From Trichaptum fuscoviolaceum (Eukaryota; Basidiomycota; Agaricomycetes; Hymenochaetales; Trichaptaceae), in contig CAJSYZ010000007.1 of the NCBI GenBank assembly GCA_910574455.1, positions 4,251,854 to 4,315,853 on the forward strand: a stretch of DNA of 64,000 nucleotides, in the 5' to 3' direction. This document shows positions 1-13,537 of the stretch, in pieces. A model generated the notes under the pieces. The model searched no databases. It saw only the letters and a list, made by a program, of their open reading frames with translations, and had not been told where the DNA came from. The position numbers were made by a program, and so were the translations under genes. Numbering within the stretch: position 1 is the first letter of the stretch; the number at the start of each line of letters is the position of its first letter.

Positions 1-341
1 GAGCACATAACCAAGACCTGAACGCAATTTCCAGTGCGAGTCTTTGACACGAATTTGATTATATTACGTAATCTCTGTACTACTATGTATATATCTGCCG
101 TGTCGAATTTCGTGTTTCTGTACGTAGTGCCTCGCTACACCGTATTTCCTAGAAGCCAAACGATCTGGCACCACTTCTTCCAAGAGGCAACATAGCGCCA
201 TCTCTGTTGAGAAATCTCCGTGCGAGGCCTTATTTTCTAGCGGCATCATTCTCCTATCTTTCCGAGAAGAACCCATCGAGGGATTCACACCGCGAACCCA
301 GCCGAGCGCAGGACCTTAAATACACGAGAAACGAGCACACA

Positions 342-1551
<1,210 letters not shown>

Positions 1552-1836
1552 GGCTCTTGATTGTATCTGTGTTTTACCGACTCGGGCCTCCGAACATTAC
1601 CTTGCATTTAGAGTTTTTTCTACGGATAGACTGTTGTTGAAGCATGTACGTATGTATGACGGTTGACGTCGTCGATTCAAGTTACGGATGAAAGATGAAA
1701 ACTTGCTGAATGATTAATGTACATATTGCGAAGTATAAACAATTTGATATGCTCTACAAGTAATGGTGATCAAAAGGAAAGACCGTCAGATGATCCTGGC
1801 AAACAGGACATACAGTAGCAATATACTGTTGGATTC

Positions 1837-4800
1837 TATGATTCGCTCCTCAACTCCCTACTGCTATCCCCCGCGTCAGAACCCTCAACATCCGTATCTA
1901 CCCAGCTTTCAGACTCTGTATCGATATCCTGAAACTTTGTAGGGCTTCCAAGGTCGTGGCGAGTGGTATTTTTTAGCCATATGAGACGTGGAGGGTAAGC
2001 CCGGAAGCTTGAGCGTCAAAGCGTTTCCGAGCAGTATCTGATACTGAGCAATCTCGAGCACGGTTTTGTAAAGGAGCAAGAGGCTCGCGATTAGCTATCA
2101 CTTCCTACTGCATCGGTGAACGGGGAATTGCATCGAGGGCCAAAAGACGTCTGCATCTTATACTCTGATTTTTGCTGTCCTCAAGGCGTATGTATCCGGC
2201 ATGATCGACCTGGCGTCGGGCTCATTTCGACTAAAGCCTGCAATGACACCTTGCGTCACCTGGCGCTTGATCGTTCTCCGTCGCTGAAGTTTATGACCCA
2301 ACTCGGGGAGTTCGAAACGCCTGCCACTGGACGGATCTCGTGCAAGTGAGTGAGCGCTCTTTGCCCACTTCTTCGCGCTTAGCGGAGAATGAGGGGGTGG
2401 CCGACTGAAAAGCGACTGCGCCACGCCAAGTCCGACAGATGCTGAGCCAGCCGGCGGTGTAGTTTATGCGAGCTCGATCGACGGAGGCGCGGATGACCCA
2501 AGCTATTTGTAGACCGCTAGCCAAGCCGTGTTGATTGTGGCCGAAGGAAGAAACAAGGTTAGGCGAACGCGGAGAGTGTCCGTGATATGAGATCGATGAT
2601 GGTGTACCCGGTCGGTGAGCAACGAGGGTGTCGGGGGACGGGTGAACGATTGTGTGTAGGTAAACGCAGGCTTTGCTAGGAGATGATACGGACTGGACAG
2701 GCGTCCTGCGCTGCGGCGTCCGGTCCTCGTCAACGCGAGAGGAAGCAGGGAAAGGCACCCTTTCGCCGTCATCTCGGACAACGATCGTGGGCTTCAAGTT
2801 CTTAACATTCGGATTCTTCGGTGTCGGAGTCGGGGCTCCTTGTCCTCCCACCAAATTTCGTCCACTCTCCACCACTGAGGCTACTCAAATGCGTCTACCC
2901 ATTCTCGCAGCGAGTCCCTCCGACTGCTGGACGCGATCAAGGTCTCCCCTCTCGAGATCGCTGGGTTAGAGCCATGAACACCAGCACAGTCAGCAAGAGG
3001 CAGAGCTGTGCAATTCCTAGCCTCTTTTCGAGCACAACTTCATCTGCAAGGTGGCTAAAGCGCCGTTCGAGTTCTCCATGCTCTCGTTCAAGTCGGCGGC
3101 GCTGGGCGGCCCAACGTCTTCTGTGGCACGCTGCATATGCTGGGCGTGTGCTTTCCCTATCCCTGTCCAATCGACCGAGGTCCTCCTCCAGGCGGCGAAG
3201 AGCATCGCGCATGGAGAACGTGTCTGCTCTTCGGACATACCGAAGGTAGAGCGTTGCATTCATTTCGAGGGCCCCTAGGCGAGTCATAATTGTGCGATAT
3301 ATTGATTCACCAGCGCCGACAACAGCGGGTACTCTTGAATCATGTGGGACAATGGTCGGGATGAGAATGGGTTTAGATACTGATACGGACGATGCAGCCA
3401 CTTGAGTAGCATGTGAGGATTCAGAGGCAGAAGACTCGATGATAGCTGACGAGGAACTGCTGGTATCGACAATGAATGGCGAGGAAACAGGCAGAACTTG
3501 GCTTGAGACTTGCGAGAAACTCGTTACGATTGACGATGAATCAGAGACTGTTCGAAGGAGACTGCGATTTCGCGCTGGCCTCTCTGATTTCGCTCGAGGG
3601 AGGCGTAGATAATTTTGTCGCAGGAAACGAGAGTGCTCACAACCGAGGCCTCTCCTTCTGCTATTGTTTCCGGTGCTTTGTCTCTCTTCTCATTCGTTTC
3701 GCCAACCGTCTCTTTTGCCATCGCCACCGCGTCGTTAGGAATTGGAGGGATATGACAGGAGCTTGTACGGGCTCCTCGATCTCGCCACGCTTCTTCTGAG
3801 ATTCCTCTTCCCAAAGGTCCCATTTCCAAGCGTTCAAGGTGCGTAAGGCCATATACCCGTAGAAGAGATAGTGGGCAGTAAAATTCGTTCCCATAGTGCG
3901 AGTGGAAGTCAATTCGAATGTACCGGTAGAAGTCTCGTAGGGAAATCGGAGGGAGGAAAGACTGAATGAAGTCTGTCAACATCGTATTTATGAGAGAACG
4001 CAACTGGCGCACCTGAATTCCACGGGATATTCTTCGCTGTGTAATCTCCCAGCTGGAAAAGTCCATGCAGCCGGGTCTGGCGTGTCTGTCTGAGCGACAC
4101 TAACCTGAACTCCTTGACCACGTCAGAGAAGAATTCGAAGTTTGCTAACTGCACGGTATCAATTCGGATGTCCCTCGCAATAGCTCAACTACAACATATT
4201 GCTGCTCTCCAGGAGTCTTGCAAGGCTGAGCATGTACCTATCCTTCTTCGAGGAAAGAATAAGATATGGCATGTTTTGCTGAAAACGATGTGACCCACGT
4301 ATACGAGCTGAGCAGTCAAGGTCGGCATAGTTGAACCTGTCAATCAGAGGAACCCCGAAGTGCGGTGATGGCGCTGGCTCCGGCGCAGACGCCTGGAGTT
4401 CTTTTTGAGTCTCAGAAGAATGTTGTTGCTGGTGTTGTTCCGACCTATTGACATTGGGAACGTTGGCAAACACCCTGCCTGTATCTCGACTAGAACTATC
4501 GTTCTCGTGCATCTGAGCCTGCTTCGCTTTCCAATCGTCGATTTCCTCCGCAAGTTCATTTGAAGGCCGAGGTGTGAGGCAGCATATCGGCGGCTCTGGC
4601 GGCCTTTGAGCGAATTTTGAAATGCCGTGCAAAGCATCGTACGGCGAGGTGGGATCCGCAAGAGCGGGAGATGAGAAGATGAGGGCGAGCAGGCCGGCGG
4701 CGCGGCGGCGGTAGGCGTGGGTAAGTCCCGGGCCAGTACAGATAGCTGGTGGTCGCTGAAGGGTCGAGAGATCTGCACGACATTGGATCCAATGAAATTG

Positions 4801-4891
4801 TTAGTAAAAGCAAATGGAAAGGCCAGCATTGGCTAGAAAGTCCAAAAATGTCGTATGTAGCTCTCTTGGAGACTGGCGCATACTAATTTGC
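1837..4891 (-). pseudogene. SLP1-like SUN-domain gene, array copy 1, heavily disrupted
   Basis: This region aligns along its length with the intact SUN-domain copies further right, but it carries many small insertions and substitutions, so only short open stretches remain in different frames. Recognisable pieces include the N-terminal PRPSNELAEEIDDWKAKQ (about 4540-4600), parts of the SUN domain (FYRYIRIDFHSHYGNEFYCP, about 3880-3940), the coiled coil and the membrane segment (about 2980-3020). The C-terminal third contains extra blocks absent from the other copies, for example between 1960 and 2110. Copy 1 is the one next to the near-complete TRR1 gene, so it is probably nearest the original locus, yet it is the most damaged. 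Either it has decayed or the local sequence is of low quality; nearly all differences that break the frame are one- or two-base indels. Boundaries are approximate. Confidence 0.75.
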
Positions 4892-6673
4892 GCATACGTA
4901 CGGAGGCATGGCTAGCAATAAGCGGATGTAGTGAGATGCGAAGCGGGAGAGAGAAAGTTAGGATTACATGTCCGCGACGCGCGGGCCACTTCTTCTCTTG
5001 CACCTCAAGCCCTACAATTCTCTCCTCCTCAGAGACTGCCTGCTTCAAAGACTCTCCTTCTTCAAGATATTATTGAGATGGTAAACAAACACTCCGTTTG
5101 CTTTCAAGACTACCACGGGATGGCTTGAAACCGAGAGTCTCCACTTCGCAATACTTATGCCAGCACCTTTTGCAAAGATGTGGTCTTGTTCAATTGATTT
5201 GCGAGTGCATTTGCGACAAGCGCAAGACTCGTTGCTTGCCGGAAAAAAAAAGCATATATATATTGACTATCTTGTGCAAGTCTCAATTGCGCTTGCTGCC
5301 CCGATGTGGCTACAAATTCAGAACATGTAAGGTTAGCTGCCTCTTGAATGCCACCTTGCTCACCGGGAGCAAAAACATATATACATTGTCATCTTCGGCC
5401 TTGAGTCTTGCTGTCCTGGCATTGCTCTCTGGGCTTAAAAGCTTGCTGTCCTGATGCTGCTCTCCCGGTGCAAAAAACATATATACATTGTCATCTTTGT
5501 GTCACCGGAAAGAGTTCTCAAGAGCTTGCTTAAAGTGCTCAGGGTCGAGTTTTGGGCTCATTCCCTCAGATATTTTGATTATTCTAATGTCAAGCTCTCT
5601 GTTTTATAATATAGATTAACTCTGGTATCTAAAAACCAATGCAATCGAAGGAGAAACTGAGATCATTTGCCCGGCCGGAGTTGATTACGTAAGCAGGGTC
5701 AATGCGTGCTACCAATCCTGGCCCAACCTGACTGCTCTGCAACCATGACCTGCGAGCAGGCCATTGAACCTATCTCATTGCTCACAACCTCTGGAATTCA
5801 GCTTTCCATCACACATAGGCCACTACACCAGCATGCAAGTCTATGCTTCCCTGCATCTCAGCCCCGAAAAATCCAGACACAGAGAGGTGAGTGCTCTCCC
5901 GGCCTCTACACACCTCCTTCCAAGGCTCGCAACCCTCGGGACACTATCCAGGTCTGATGGAAGGTCCTGAAACACTTGGAAGGCTTCTAGGCTGGACGTA
6001 ATACCACCCGATAAGCGAAATGTGCGAGCGAAACCATCCAAATTGCAGAATCTCCGGGTGAGCTCCTCCAAGCTGCTGTAGGCCTGTTCAACCCACACAT
6101 TGAAAACATACCTAAGTTCTGTGCATGCGATAATGACTACTGAAGTATCAACTATAGACCCCAAGGCTCGAAGATACCCACCCCGCCTCCCCCCAGCTCA
6201 CAAAAACTCGACCCGAGCAAGCCGTGCAAGTGCAGCACGGCTCATACCTCCCATTCACTCGGAAGACATCTTCCATACTTCGCCTCGCTCTTTTCGCATC
6301 AGAAACCAGGGGTTCAGGGTACTCGGCTATGCTGTGGGAATGGCGCTACTGCGTAGCCGCTGTCTGCAATGCCCGGAGGCTGTATTTTGTGCGAGCACTT
6401 TGCCATCTGCACAGAGAGTGCATTGGCATATTCTGAGCTTTCTGGGTGTTTTCTGGAGGATTGGAGGGTGCTGGAGAGGTCTCATGGTGCTGCTGGAGGT
6501 CACTGGAGGTGGTTTGAGGGACGGGACAGGCGGGACAGCTGCACGGCGCTCGAAACACTCATCCGGACGTATGCCCGGACACTGCAGAAATGAGCCATTC
6601 TTCTTCGCTTGGCTTTTTCAATGAGTCGGTGAGTATCGGCCGTCTCTATTATCTGTCTAGAGCTTTCAAAAGG

Positions 6674-6890
6674 TATAAATACTGGCCCAATCTATCCCCA
6701 AGTTCCTCAGGCTCTTTGCCCTCTTCCCCTCGTCTCTCGCAGCTCTCCTGTGTGCACACACTGTAAGTGTCTCCTGGTTTTCGTTAGTCAATGCTAAAGC
6801 TAACATTTCACTCATAGTTGTTATTACTATATACAATGGTAAGTGCAATCTGATTACAGGATTTGTTGATTTCTAACTTGAATTAGTTTA
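6674..6890 (+). promoter_or_regulatory. TATA element followed by two intron-like segments, array copy 1
   Basis: A TATAAAT box is followed about 85 nt downstream by two segments with GTAAGT donors, CTAAC branch-like sites and TAG acceptors. This is the same structure as in the later units, described in full for the copy at 12871. Here the sequence has extra single bases relative to the other units. Confidence 0.45.
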
Positions 6891-7344
6891 TTGTCTGACT
6901 GCGTGCGCAAACCTTACCCAAGACCATCTCAAGTTTGTCGCGCATTTGCATTGCGAATGAATCTTAAAGTCGCCCGTGAAGAACAAGGAGATCCTACTAT
7001 GACTTGCGCAAGACGCGATTGCGCGCTGTCTGCGCAATGGTTCGAAACTGAGAAAATGAGTCTGATCGGACCCTAGACTGACAGCAACTCACCGAAATGG
7101 TCCTACTTTGAGTGCTTTCTTGTTGTAAGCACTTGTAACTTGTGTCCGTGAGCTTTCAAGATTGGCGTCTGTCCCTGAAGCGCCGTCCGCGCCGTCGTGA
7201 CTTGCGTCCGTACCACTACCACTTGCAAATGTGACCTCAACTGTCGCCTATACCAGACATCCGAAGACATGTGTGAACACTTTTTATCTCGAATGTAGGA
7301 CCAGGGTATTGCGATGCACAGATGGAGCGGTGATGGTGACATTG

Positions 7345-8060
7345 AAGGTACGTCTACAGCACATTCTGTCCGATCCTGTCGATTGCTAAGAATGCCCGAG
7401 CAGCGAGTGCGAAGCGTCTGAACCTCAAGGCAAATACATTTATGGCATCAGCGCATGCGATGGTGCTGTACCCATCTTCCATTGAATTCTGCGGCGAAGA
7501 GGCCGTTCTTATGTGACGCGATGAACTGCGCGCTTCAAAGATCGCCGCAAGCACTGGTGCTGTAATGCGCCGTATGCGATGGTGCTGTACCCATTTTCCA
7601 TTGGATTCTACGGCGAAGATGCCGTTCTTGTGTGACGCGATGAACTGCGAGCTTCGACGATCGCCGCAAGCAATGGTGCTGTACCCATCTTCCTTTGGAT
7701 TCTACGGCGAAGAGGCCATTCTTGTGACGCGATGAACTGCGCGCTTCGAAGATCATGGCGAAATGAATTCTTAGCCCCGAAGTTTATGAGCTTAAAGGCT
7801 ATCATCCTTTGTTACCTGTGCCCTCGAAGTCTCAACAAATTGCGCATTCACAACACTAGTACTGGCCCTCGATGGTCGCGTCCTCGCAATGCGGCGATGC
7901 CAGCAACAGCAATCGTCCGCGGACAACTACAAACAGACTCGCGGACGGAGACCAGCATCAAAGAATACACCTTTGATGCTCGTCTGCGCACTGGCATGCA
8001 TGGCTGCGCTCGAGGCTGAGCGACTTCTCGCAGAGGAGGCCATGTTTTTTTTTTACCATC
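7345..8060 (+). pseudogene. TRR1 3' fragment, array unit 1/2 junction
   Basis: A degenerate piece of thioredoxin reductase. It resumes at GASAKRLNLK-like sequence near 7405, then shows broken copies of the CDG...RDELRASK stretch, then [15 protein letters not shown] sequence (about 7838-7866), and ends with the C-terminal [12 protein letters not shown] near 8000-8040. Stops and frameshifts are scattered through it, and the region upstream of GASAK is missing. A segment of roughly 115 bp covering the sequence around ATGGTGCTGTACCCAT...CGCGATGAACTGCG is present about three times in a row (about 7445-7760). It lies directly 3' of an SLP1 copy and in the same relative orientation as TRR1 at 342-1551, so it was probably amplified along with SLP1. 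It cannot encode a reductase. Confidence 0.8.
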
Positions 8061-8168
8061 CTTGTATTTAGAGATTCTTCTTCACGGATAGACTGTTATT
8101 GAAGCATGTCTTCGAATGTTGATTAATGTACATATTGCGAAGTATAAACAATTGAACTACAAGTAAAA

Positions 8169-11003
8169 CTATGATTCGCCCGCGTCAGAACCCTCAACAT
8201 CCGTGTCTATCCAGCTCTCAGACTCTGTATCGATATCCTGAAACTTTGTAGGGCTTCGCGACGAATGCCATTGAGAGTGGAGGGTCAGCCCTGTCGCCGT
8301 TTGTAAGGGAGCAAGAGGCTCGCGAAAGACGACTCCTTGCATCGAGGGCCAAAAGACGTCACTCGGGCTTTTGCTGTCCTCGCCTCTCGTCGGGCTCATT
8401 TCGACTAAAGCCTGCAGTCCACCTTGCGCAGCCTGCACTGGGTCGTTCTCCGTCGCTGAAGTTGAACCCACTCGGGGTGTTCGCGATGGACGGATCTCGT
8501 GCAAGTGAGCGCTCTTCGCCCACTTCTTCGCGCTGAGCGGGGAAGGACCGACTGAGAACGACTGCACCACGCCAAGTCCTGCAGCGGGCGAGTTATGCGA
8601 GCTCGATCGACGGAGGCGCGGACGACCCAAGCTATTCAGACCGCTAGCCACGCCGTTGTTGTGGCCGAAGGAAGAAACAAGGTTAGGCGAACGCGGAGAG
8701 TGTCCGTGATATGAGATCGATGATGGTGTACCCGGTCGGTGAGCAACGAGGTGTCGGGGGACGGGTGAACGAATGTGTGTAGGTAAACGAGGCTTGCTGG
8801 GAGACGATAAGGACTGGACAGGCGTCCTGCGCTGCGGCGTCCGGTCCTCGTCAACGCGAGAGGAAGCAGGGAAAGGCACCCTTTCGCCGTCATCTCGGAC
8901 AACGATCGTGGGCTTCAAGTTCTTAAACATTCGGATTCTTCGGTGTCGGAGTCGGGCTCCTTGTCCTCCCACCAAATTTCGTCCACTCTCCACCACTGAG
9001 GCTACTCAAATGCCGTCTACCCCATTCTCGCAGCGAGTCCCTCCGACTGCTGGACGCGATCAAGGTCTCCCCTCTCGACCCGCGGGTCAGAGCCATGAAC
9101 ACCAACACAGTCAGCAAGAGGCAGAGCTGTGCAATTCCTAGCCTCTTTTCGAGCACAACTTCATCTGCAAGGTGGCTAAAGCGCCGTTCGAGTTCTCCAT
9201 GCTCTCGTTCAAGTCGGCGGCGCTGGGCGGCCCAGTCTTCTGTGGCACGCTGCATATGCTGGGCGTGTGCTTTCCCTATCCCTTCCAATCGACCGAGGTC
9301 CTCCTCCAGGCGGCGAAGAGCCTCGCGCATGGAACGTGTCTGCTCTTCGACATACCGAAGGTAGAGCGTTGCATTCATTTCGAGGGCCCCTAGGCGAGTC
9401 ATAATTGTGCGATATATTGATTCACCAGCGCCGACAACAGCGGGTACTCTTGAATCATGTGGGACAATGGTCGGGATGAGAATGGGTTTAGATACTGATA
9501 CGGACGATGCAGCCACTTGAGTAGCATGTGAGGATTCAGAGGCAGAAGACTCGATGATAGCTGACGAGGAACTGCTGGTATCGACAATGACTGGCGAGGA
9601 AACAGGCAGAACTTGGCTTGAGACTTGCGAGAAACTCGTTACGATTGACGATGAATCAGAGACTGTCGAAGGAGACTGCAATTTCGCGCTGGCCTCTCTG
9701 ATTTCGCTCGAGGGAGGCGTAGATAATTTTGTCGCAGGAACGAGAGTGCTCACAACCGAGGCCTCTCCTTCTGCTATTGTTTCCGGTGCTTTGTCTCTCT
9801 TCTCATTCGTTTCGCCAACCGTCTCTTTTGCCATCGCCACCGCGTCGTTAGGAATTGGAGGAGATATGACAGGAGCTTGTACGGGCTCCTCGATCTCGCC
9901 ACGCTTCTTCTGAGATTCCTCTTCCCAAAGGTCCCATTTCCAAGCGTCAAGGTGCGTAAGGCCATATACCCGTAGAAGAGATAGTGGGCAGTAAAATTCG
10001 TTCCCATAGTGCGAGTGGAAGTCAATTCGAATGTACCGGTAGAAGTCTCGTAGGGAAATCGGTGGATGGAAAGACTGAATGAAGTCTGTCAACATCGTAT
10101 TTATGAGAGAACGCAACTGGCGCACCTGAATTCCACGGATATTCTTCGCTGTGTATCTCCCAGCTGGAGTCCATGCAGCCGGGTCTGGCGTGTCTGTCTG
10201 AGCGACACTAACACTAAACTCCTTGACCACTCCAGAGAAGAATTCGAAGTTTGCTAACTGCACGGTATCAATTCGGATGTCCTCGCATAGCTCAACTACA
10301 ACATATTGCTGCTCTCCAGGAGTCTTGCAAGGGCTGAGCATGTACCTATCCTTCTTCGAGGAAAGAATAGATATGGCATGTTTTGCTGAACGATGTGACC
10401 CACGTATACGAGCTGAGCAGTCAAGGTCGGCATAGTTGAACCTGTCAATCAGAGGAACCCCGAAGTGCGGTGATGGCGCTGGCTCCGGCGCAGACGGCTG
10501 GAGTTCTGTTTGAGGCTCAGAAGAGTGTTGTTGCGAGCTATTGACATTGGGAGCGTTGGCAAACACCCTGCCTGTATCTCGACTAGAACTATCGTTCTCG
10601 TGCATCTGAGCCTGCTTCGCTTTCCAATCGTCGATTTCCTCCGCAAGTTCATTTGAAGGCCGAGGTGTGAGGCAGCATATCGGCGGCTCTGGCGGCCTTT
10701 GAGCGAATTTTGAAATGCCGTGCAAAGCATCGTACGGCGAGGTGGGATCCGCAAGAGCGGGAGATGAGAAGATGAGGGCGAGCAGGCCGGCGGCGCGGCG
10801 GCGGTAGGCGTGGGTAAGTCCCGGGCCAGTACAGATAGCTGGTGGTCGCTGAAGGGTCGAGAGATCTGCACGACATTGGATCCAATGAATTTGTTAGTAA
10901 AAGCAAATGGAAAGGCCAGCATTGGCTAGAAAGTCGAAAAATGTCGTATGTAGCTCTCTTGGAGACTGGCGCATACTAATTTGCGCATAAGTACGCGAGG
11001 CAT
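8169..11003 (-). pseudogene. SLP1-like SUN-domain gene, array copy 2, one-base insertion
   Basis: Nearly identical to copy 3 (see 14362). It is open from the 5' end to about 8926, where one extra A (TTCTTAAACATT in place of TTCTTAACATT) shifts the frame. The C-terminal 8169-8996 part is open in another frame and matches the C-terminus of copy 3. The signal peptide, SUN domain, coiled coil and membrane segment all lie upstream of the shift, so a truncated product could still be membrane-anchored. A one-base change in a short A run could be a sequencing or assembly error. The likely first exon is 11003-10977, with an intron at 10849-10976 that contains a TACTAAC branch site. Confidence 0.85.
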
Positions 11004-11384
11004 GGCTAGCAATAAGCGATGTAGTGGGATGCGAAGCGGGAGAGAAAATTTAGGATTACATGTCCGCGACGCGCGGCCACTTCTTCTCTTGCACTCAAGC
11101 CCTACAATTCTCTCCTCCTCAAGACTGCCTGCTTCAAGCTCTCCTGCTTCAAGATATTATTGAGATGTTAAACAAACACTCCTTTTGCTTTCAGACCTAC
11201 ACTACAATGAAGAAGTTAGCTCTTGCAGATGGGTGCTTTCAAGACTACAACGGATGGCTGAACCGCTGGCAGAGAGAGTCTCCACTTTGCAATACTTATG
11301 CTAGCACTTTTGCAAAAGACATGGTCTTGTTCAATTGATTGTGTATTTGGCATCAACTGCAACAGAGTGCATTTGCGACAAGCG

Positions 11385-11680
11385 CAAGACTCATTGCTCG
11401 CCGGAAGAAAAAACATATATATATTGCTATCTTGCGCAAGTCTCAATTGCGCTTGCTGCCCCGATGTGGCTCAAATTCAGAACATGTCACGGTAAGGTTA
11501 GCCGCCCTTGAATGGACCTTGCTCACCGGAAGCAAAAACATATATACATTGTCATCTTCGGCCTTGAGTCTTGCTGTCCTGACATTGCTCTCTGGGCTTG
11601 AAAGCTTGCTGTCCTGATGCCGCTCGCCGGGAGCAAAAACATATATACATTGTCATCTTTGGTGTCCTCGGAACATGAGT
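11385..11680 (+). repeat. spacer minisatellite-like repeats, copy in unit 2
   Basis: Three related blocks contain GCAAAAACATATATACATTGTCATCTT or a variant (AAAAAACATATATATATTGCTATCTT), each after a CTCGCCGG/CTCACCGG-type lead. Between them lies repeated CTTGCTGTCCTGA(C/T)-type sequence. The period is about 100-115 bp. The same blocks occur in the spacer of every array unit (for example 5245-5500, 17577-17870, 49017-49280, 55020-55285, 61010-61265). No gene is visible here. Confidence 0.7.
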
Positions 11681-12045
11681 TAGAAGGTGCTCACCGGAAA
11701 GAGTTGGGCAAGACAAGCTCAAAAGCTCGCTTAAAGTGCTCAGGGTCGAGTTTCGGGCTCATTCCCTCAGATATTTTGATTATTTTAATGTCAAGCTCTC
11801 TCTTCTATAATACAGATTAACTCTGGTATCTAAAACCAATGCAATCGAAGGAGAAACTGAGATAATTTGCACCGGCCGGACTCGGAGTTGATTACGTAAG
11901 CAGGGTCAATGCGTGCTACCAATCCTGGCCCAACCTCCTGCTCTGCAACCATGACCTGCGAGCAGGCCATTGAACCTATCTCATTGCTCACAACCTCTGG
12001 AATTCAGCTTTCCATCACCATAGGCCACTACACCAGCATGCAAGT

Positions 12046-12594
12046 CTATGCTTCCCTGCATCTCAGCCCCGAAATCCAGACACAGAGAGGTGAGTGCTCT
12101 CCCGGCCTCTCGCACCTCCTTCCAAGGCTTGCAATGCTCGGGACACTATCCACGTCTGATGGAAGGTCCTGAAACACTTGGAAGGCTTCTAGGCTGGACG
12201 TAATACCACCCGATAAGCGAAATGTGCGAGCAAAACTGTCCAAATTGCAGAATCTCCGGGTGAGCTCCTCCAAGCTGCTGTAGGCCTGTTCAACACACAT
12301 TGAAAACATACCTAAGTTCTGTGCTGCAACAATGACTACTGATATATCAACTATAGACCCCAAGGCTCGAAGATACACCACCCCGCCTCCCCCCAGCTCA
12401 CGAACTCGACCCGAGCAAGCCGTGCAAGTGCAGCACGGCTCGTACCTCCCATTCACTCGGAAGACATCTTCCATACTTCGCCTCGCTCTTTTCGCATCAG
12501 AAACCAGGGGTTCAGGGTCTCGGCTATGCTGTGGGAATGGCGCTACTGCGTAGCCGCTGTCTGCAATGCCCGGAGGCTGTATTTTTGCGAGCAC
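12046..12594 (-). CDS. conserved anonymous ORF, 182 codons, array unit 2
   Basis: Open reading frame with no recognised domain. The N-terminal half has a CxxC-x-C-like cluster (CCTCTACSGR near residues 53-62). The C-terminal half reads like a helical segment (SSLEELTRRFCNLDSFARTF). It stays open at the same length in units 2 to 6, but those units are so similar to one another that this is weak evidence for selection. The opposite strand also shows a coding-looking stretch (MTCEQAIEPISLLTTSG..., from about 11951), followed by a GTGAGT donor near 12091, so the true coding strand is uncertain. In unit 1 both readings are broken. It may be a fragment of a larger host gene caught in the duplication. 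Confidence 0.35.
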   Translation of the reverse strand: MLAKIQPPGIADSGYAVAPFPQHSRDPEPLVSDAKRARRSMEDVFRVNGRYEPCCTCTACSGRVRELGGGGVVYLRALGSIVDISVVIVAAQNLGMFSMCVEQAYSSLEELTRRFCNLDSFARTFRLSGGITSSLEAFQVFQDLPSDVDSVPSIASLGRRCERPGEHSPLCVWISGLRCREA

Positions 12595-12870
12595 TTTGCC
12601 ATCTGCACAGAGAGTGCATTTGGCATATTCTGAGCTTTCTGGGTGCTTTCTGGAGGATTGGAGGGTGCTGGAGAGGTCTCATGGTGCTGCTGGAGGTCAC
12701 TGGAGGTGGTTTGAGGGACGGGACAGGCGGGACAGCTGCACGGCGCTCGAAACACTCATCCGGACGTATGCCCGGACACTGCAGAAATGAGCCATTCTTC
12801 TTCGCTTGGCTTTTTCAATGAGTCGGTGAGTATCGGCCGTCTCTATTATCTGTCTAGAGCTTTCAAAAGG

Positions 12871-13081
12871 TATAAATACTGGCCCAATCTATCCCCAAGT
12901 TCCTCAGGCTCTTTGCCCTCTTCCCTCGTCTCTCGCAGCTCTCCTGTGTGCACACACTGTAAGTGTCTCCTGGTTTTCGTAGTCAATGCTAAAGCTAACA
13001 TTTCACTCATAGTTGTTATTACTATATACAATGGTAAGTGCAATCTGATTACAGGATTTGTTGATTTCTAACTTGAATTAG
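12871..13081 (+). promoter_or_regulatory. TATA element with downstream two-intron leader, array unit 2
   Basis: TATAAAT at 12871 has a pyrimidine-rich stretch downstream. About 90 nt later comes a 54-nt intron-like segment (GTAAGTGTCTCC...GCTAAC...CATAG, about 12959-13012), then a 21-nt exon-like piece ending in ATG, then a 48-nt intron-like segment (GTAAGTGCAATC...TCTAAC...ATTAG, about 13034-13081). Both segments have good fungal donor, branch and acceptor sites. The spliced ATG runs into a stop within a few codons, so this may be a non-coding transcript or the 5' end of a chimeric gene that leads toward the TRR1 fragment. Present in every unit. Confidence 0.5.
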
Positions 13082-13537
13082 TTTATTGTCTGACTGCGTG
13101 CGCAACCTTACCCAAGACCATCTCAAGTTTGTCGCGCATTTGCATTGCGAATGAATCTTAAAGTCGCCCGTGAAGAACAAGGAGATCCTACTATGACTTG
13201 CGCAAGACGCGATTGCGCGCTGTCTGCGCAATGGTTCGAAACTGAGAAATGAGTCTGATCGGACCCTAGACTGACAGCAACTCACCGAAATGGTCCTACT
13301 TTGAGTGCTTTCTTGTTGTAAGCACTTGTAACTTGTGTCCGTGAGCTTTCAAGATTGGCGTCTGTCCCTGAAGCGCCGTCCGCGCCGTCGTGACTTGCGT
13401 CCGTACCACTACCACTTGCAAATGTGACCTCAACTGTCGCCTATACCAGACATCCGAAGACATGTGTGAACACTTTTTATCTCGAATGTAGGACCAGGGT
13501 ATTGCGATGCACAGATGGAGCGGTGATGGTGACATTG

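Noticed and set aside
8773..9141. Plus-strand ORFs opposite SLP1 (also 14966-15556, 21076-21666, 52480-53070, 58466-59056)
   Set aside because: They mirror the minus-strand coding region, are Ser/Arg-rich low-complexity translations, and lack domain or splice support; they are open only because of the codon bias of the sense gene.
12787..13071. Plus-strand ORF of 94 codons overlapping the TATA box and introns
   Set aside because: It reads through the TATA element and both intron-like segments, so it is unlikely to be a real protein.
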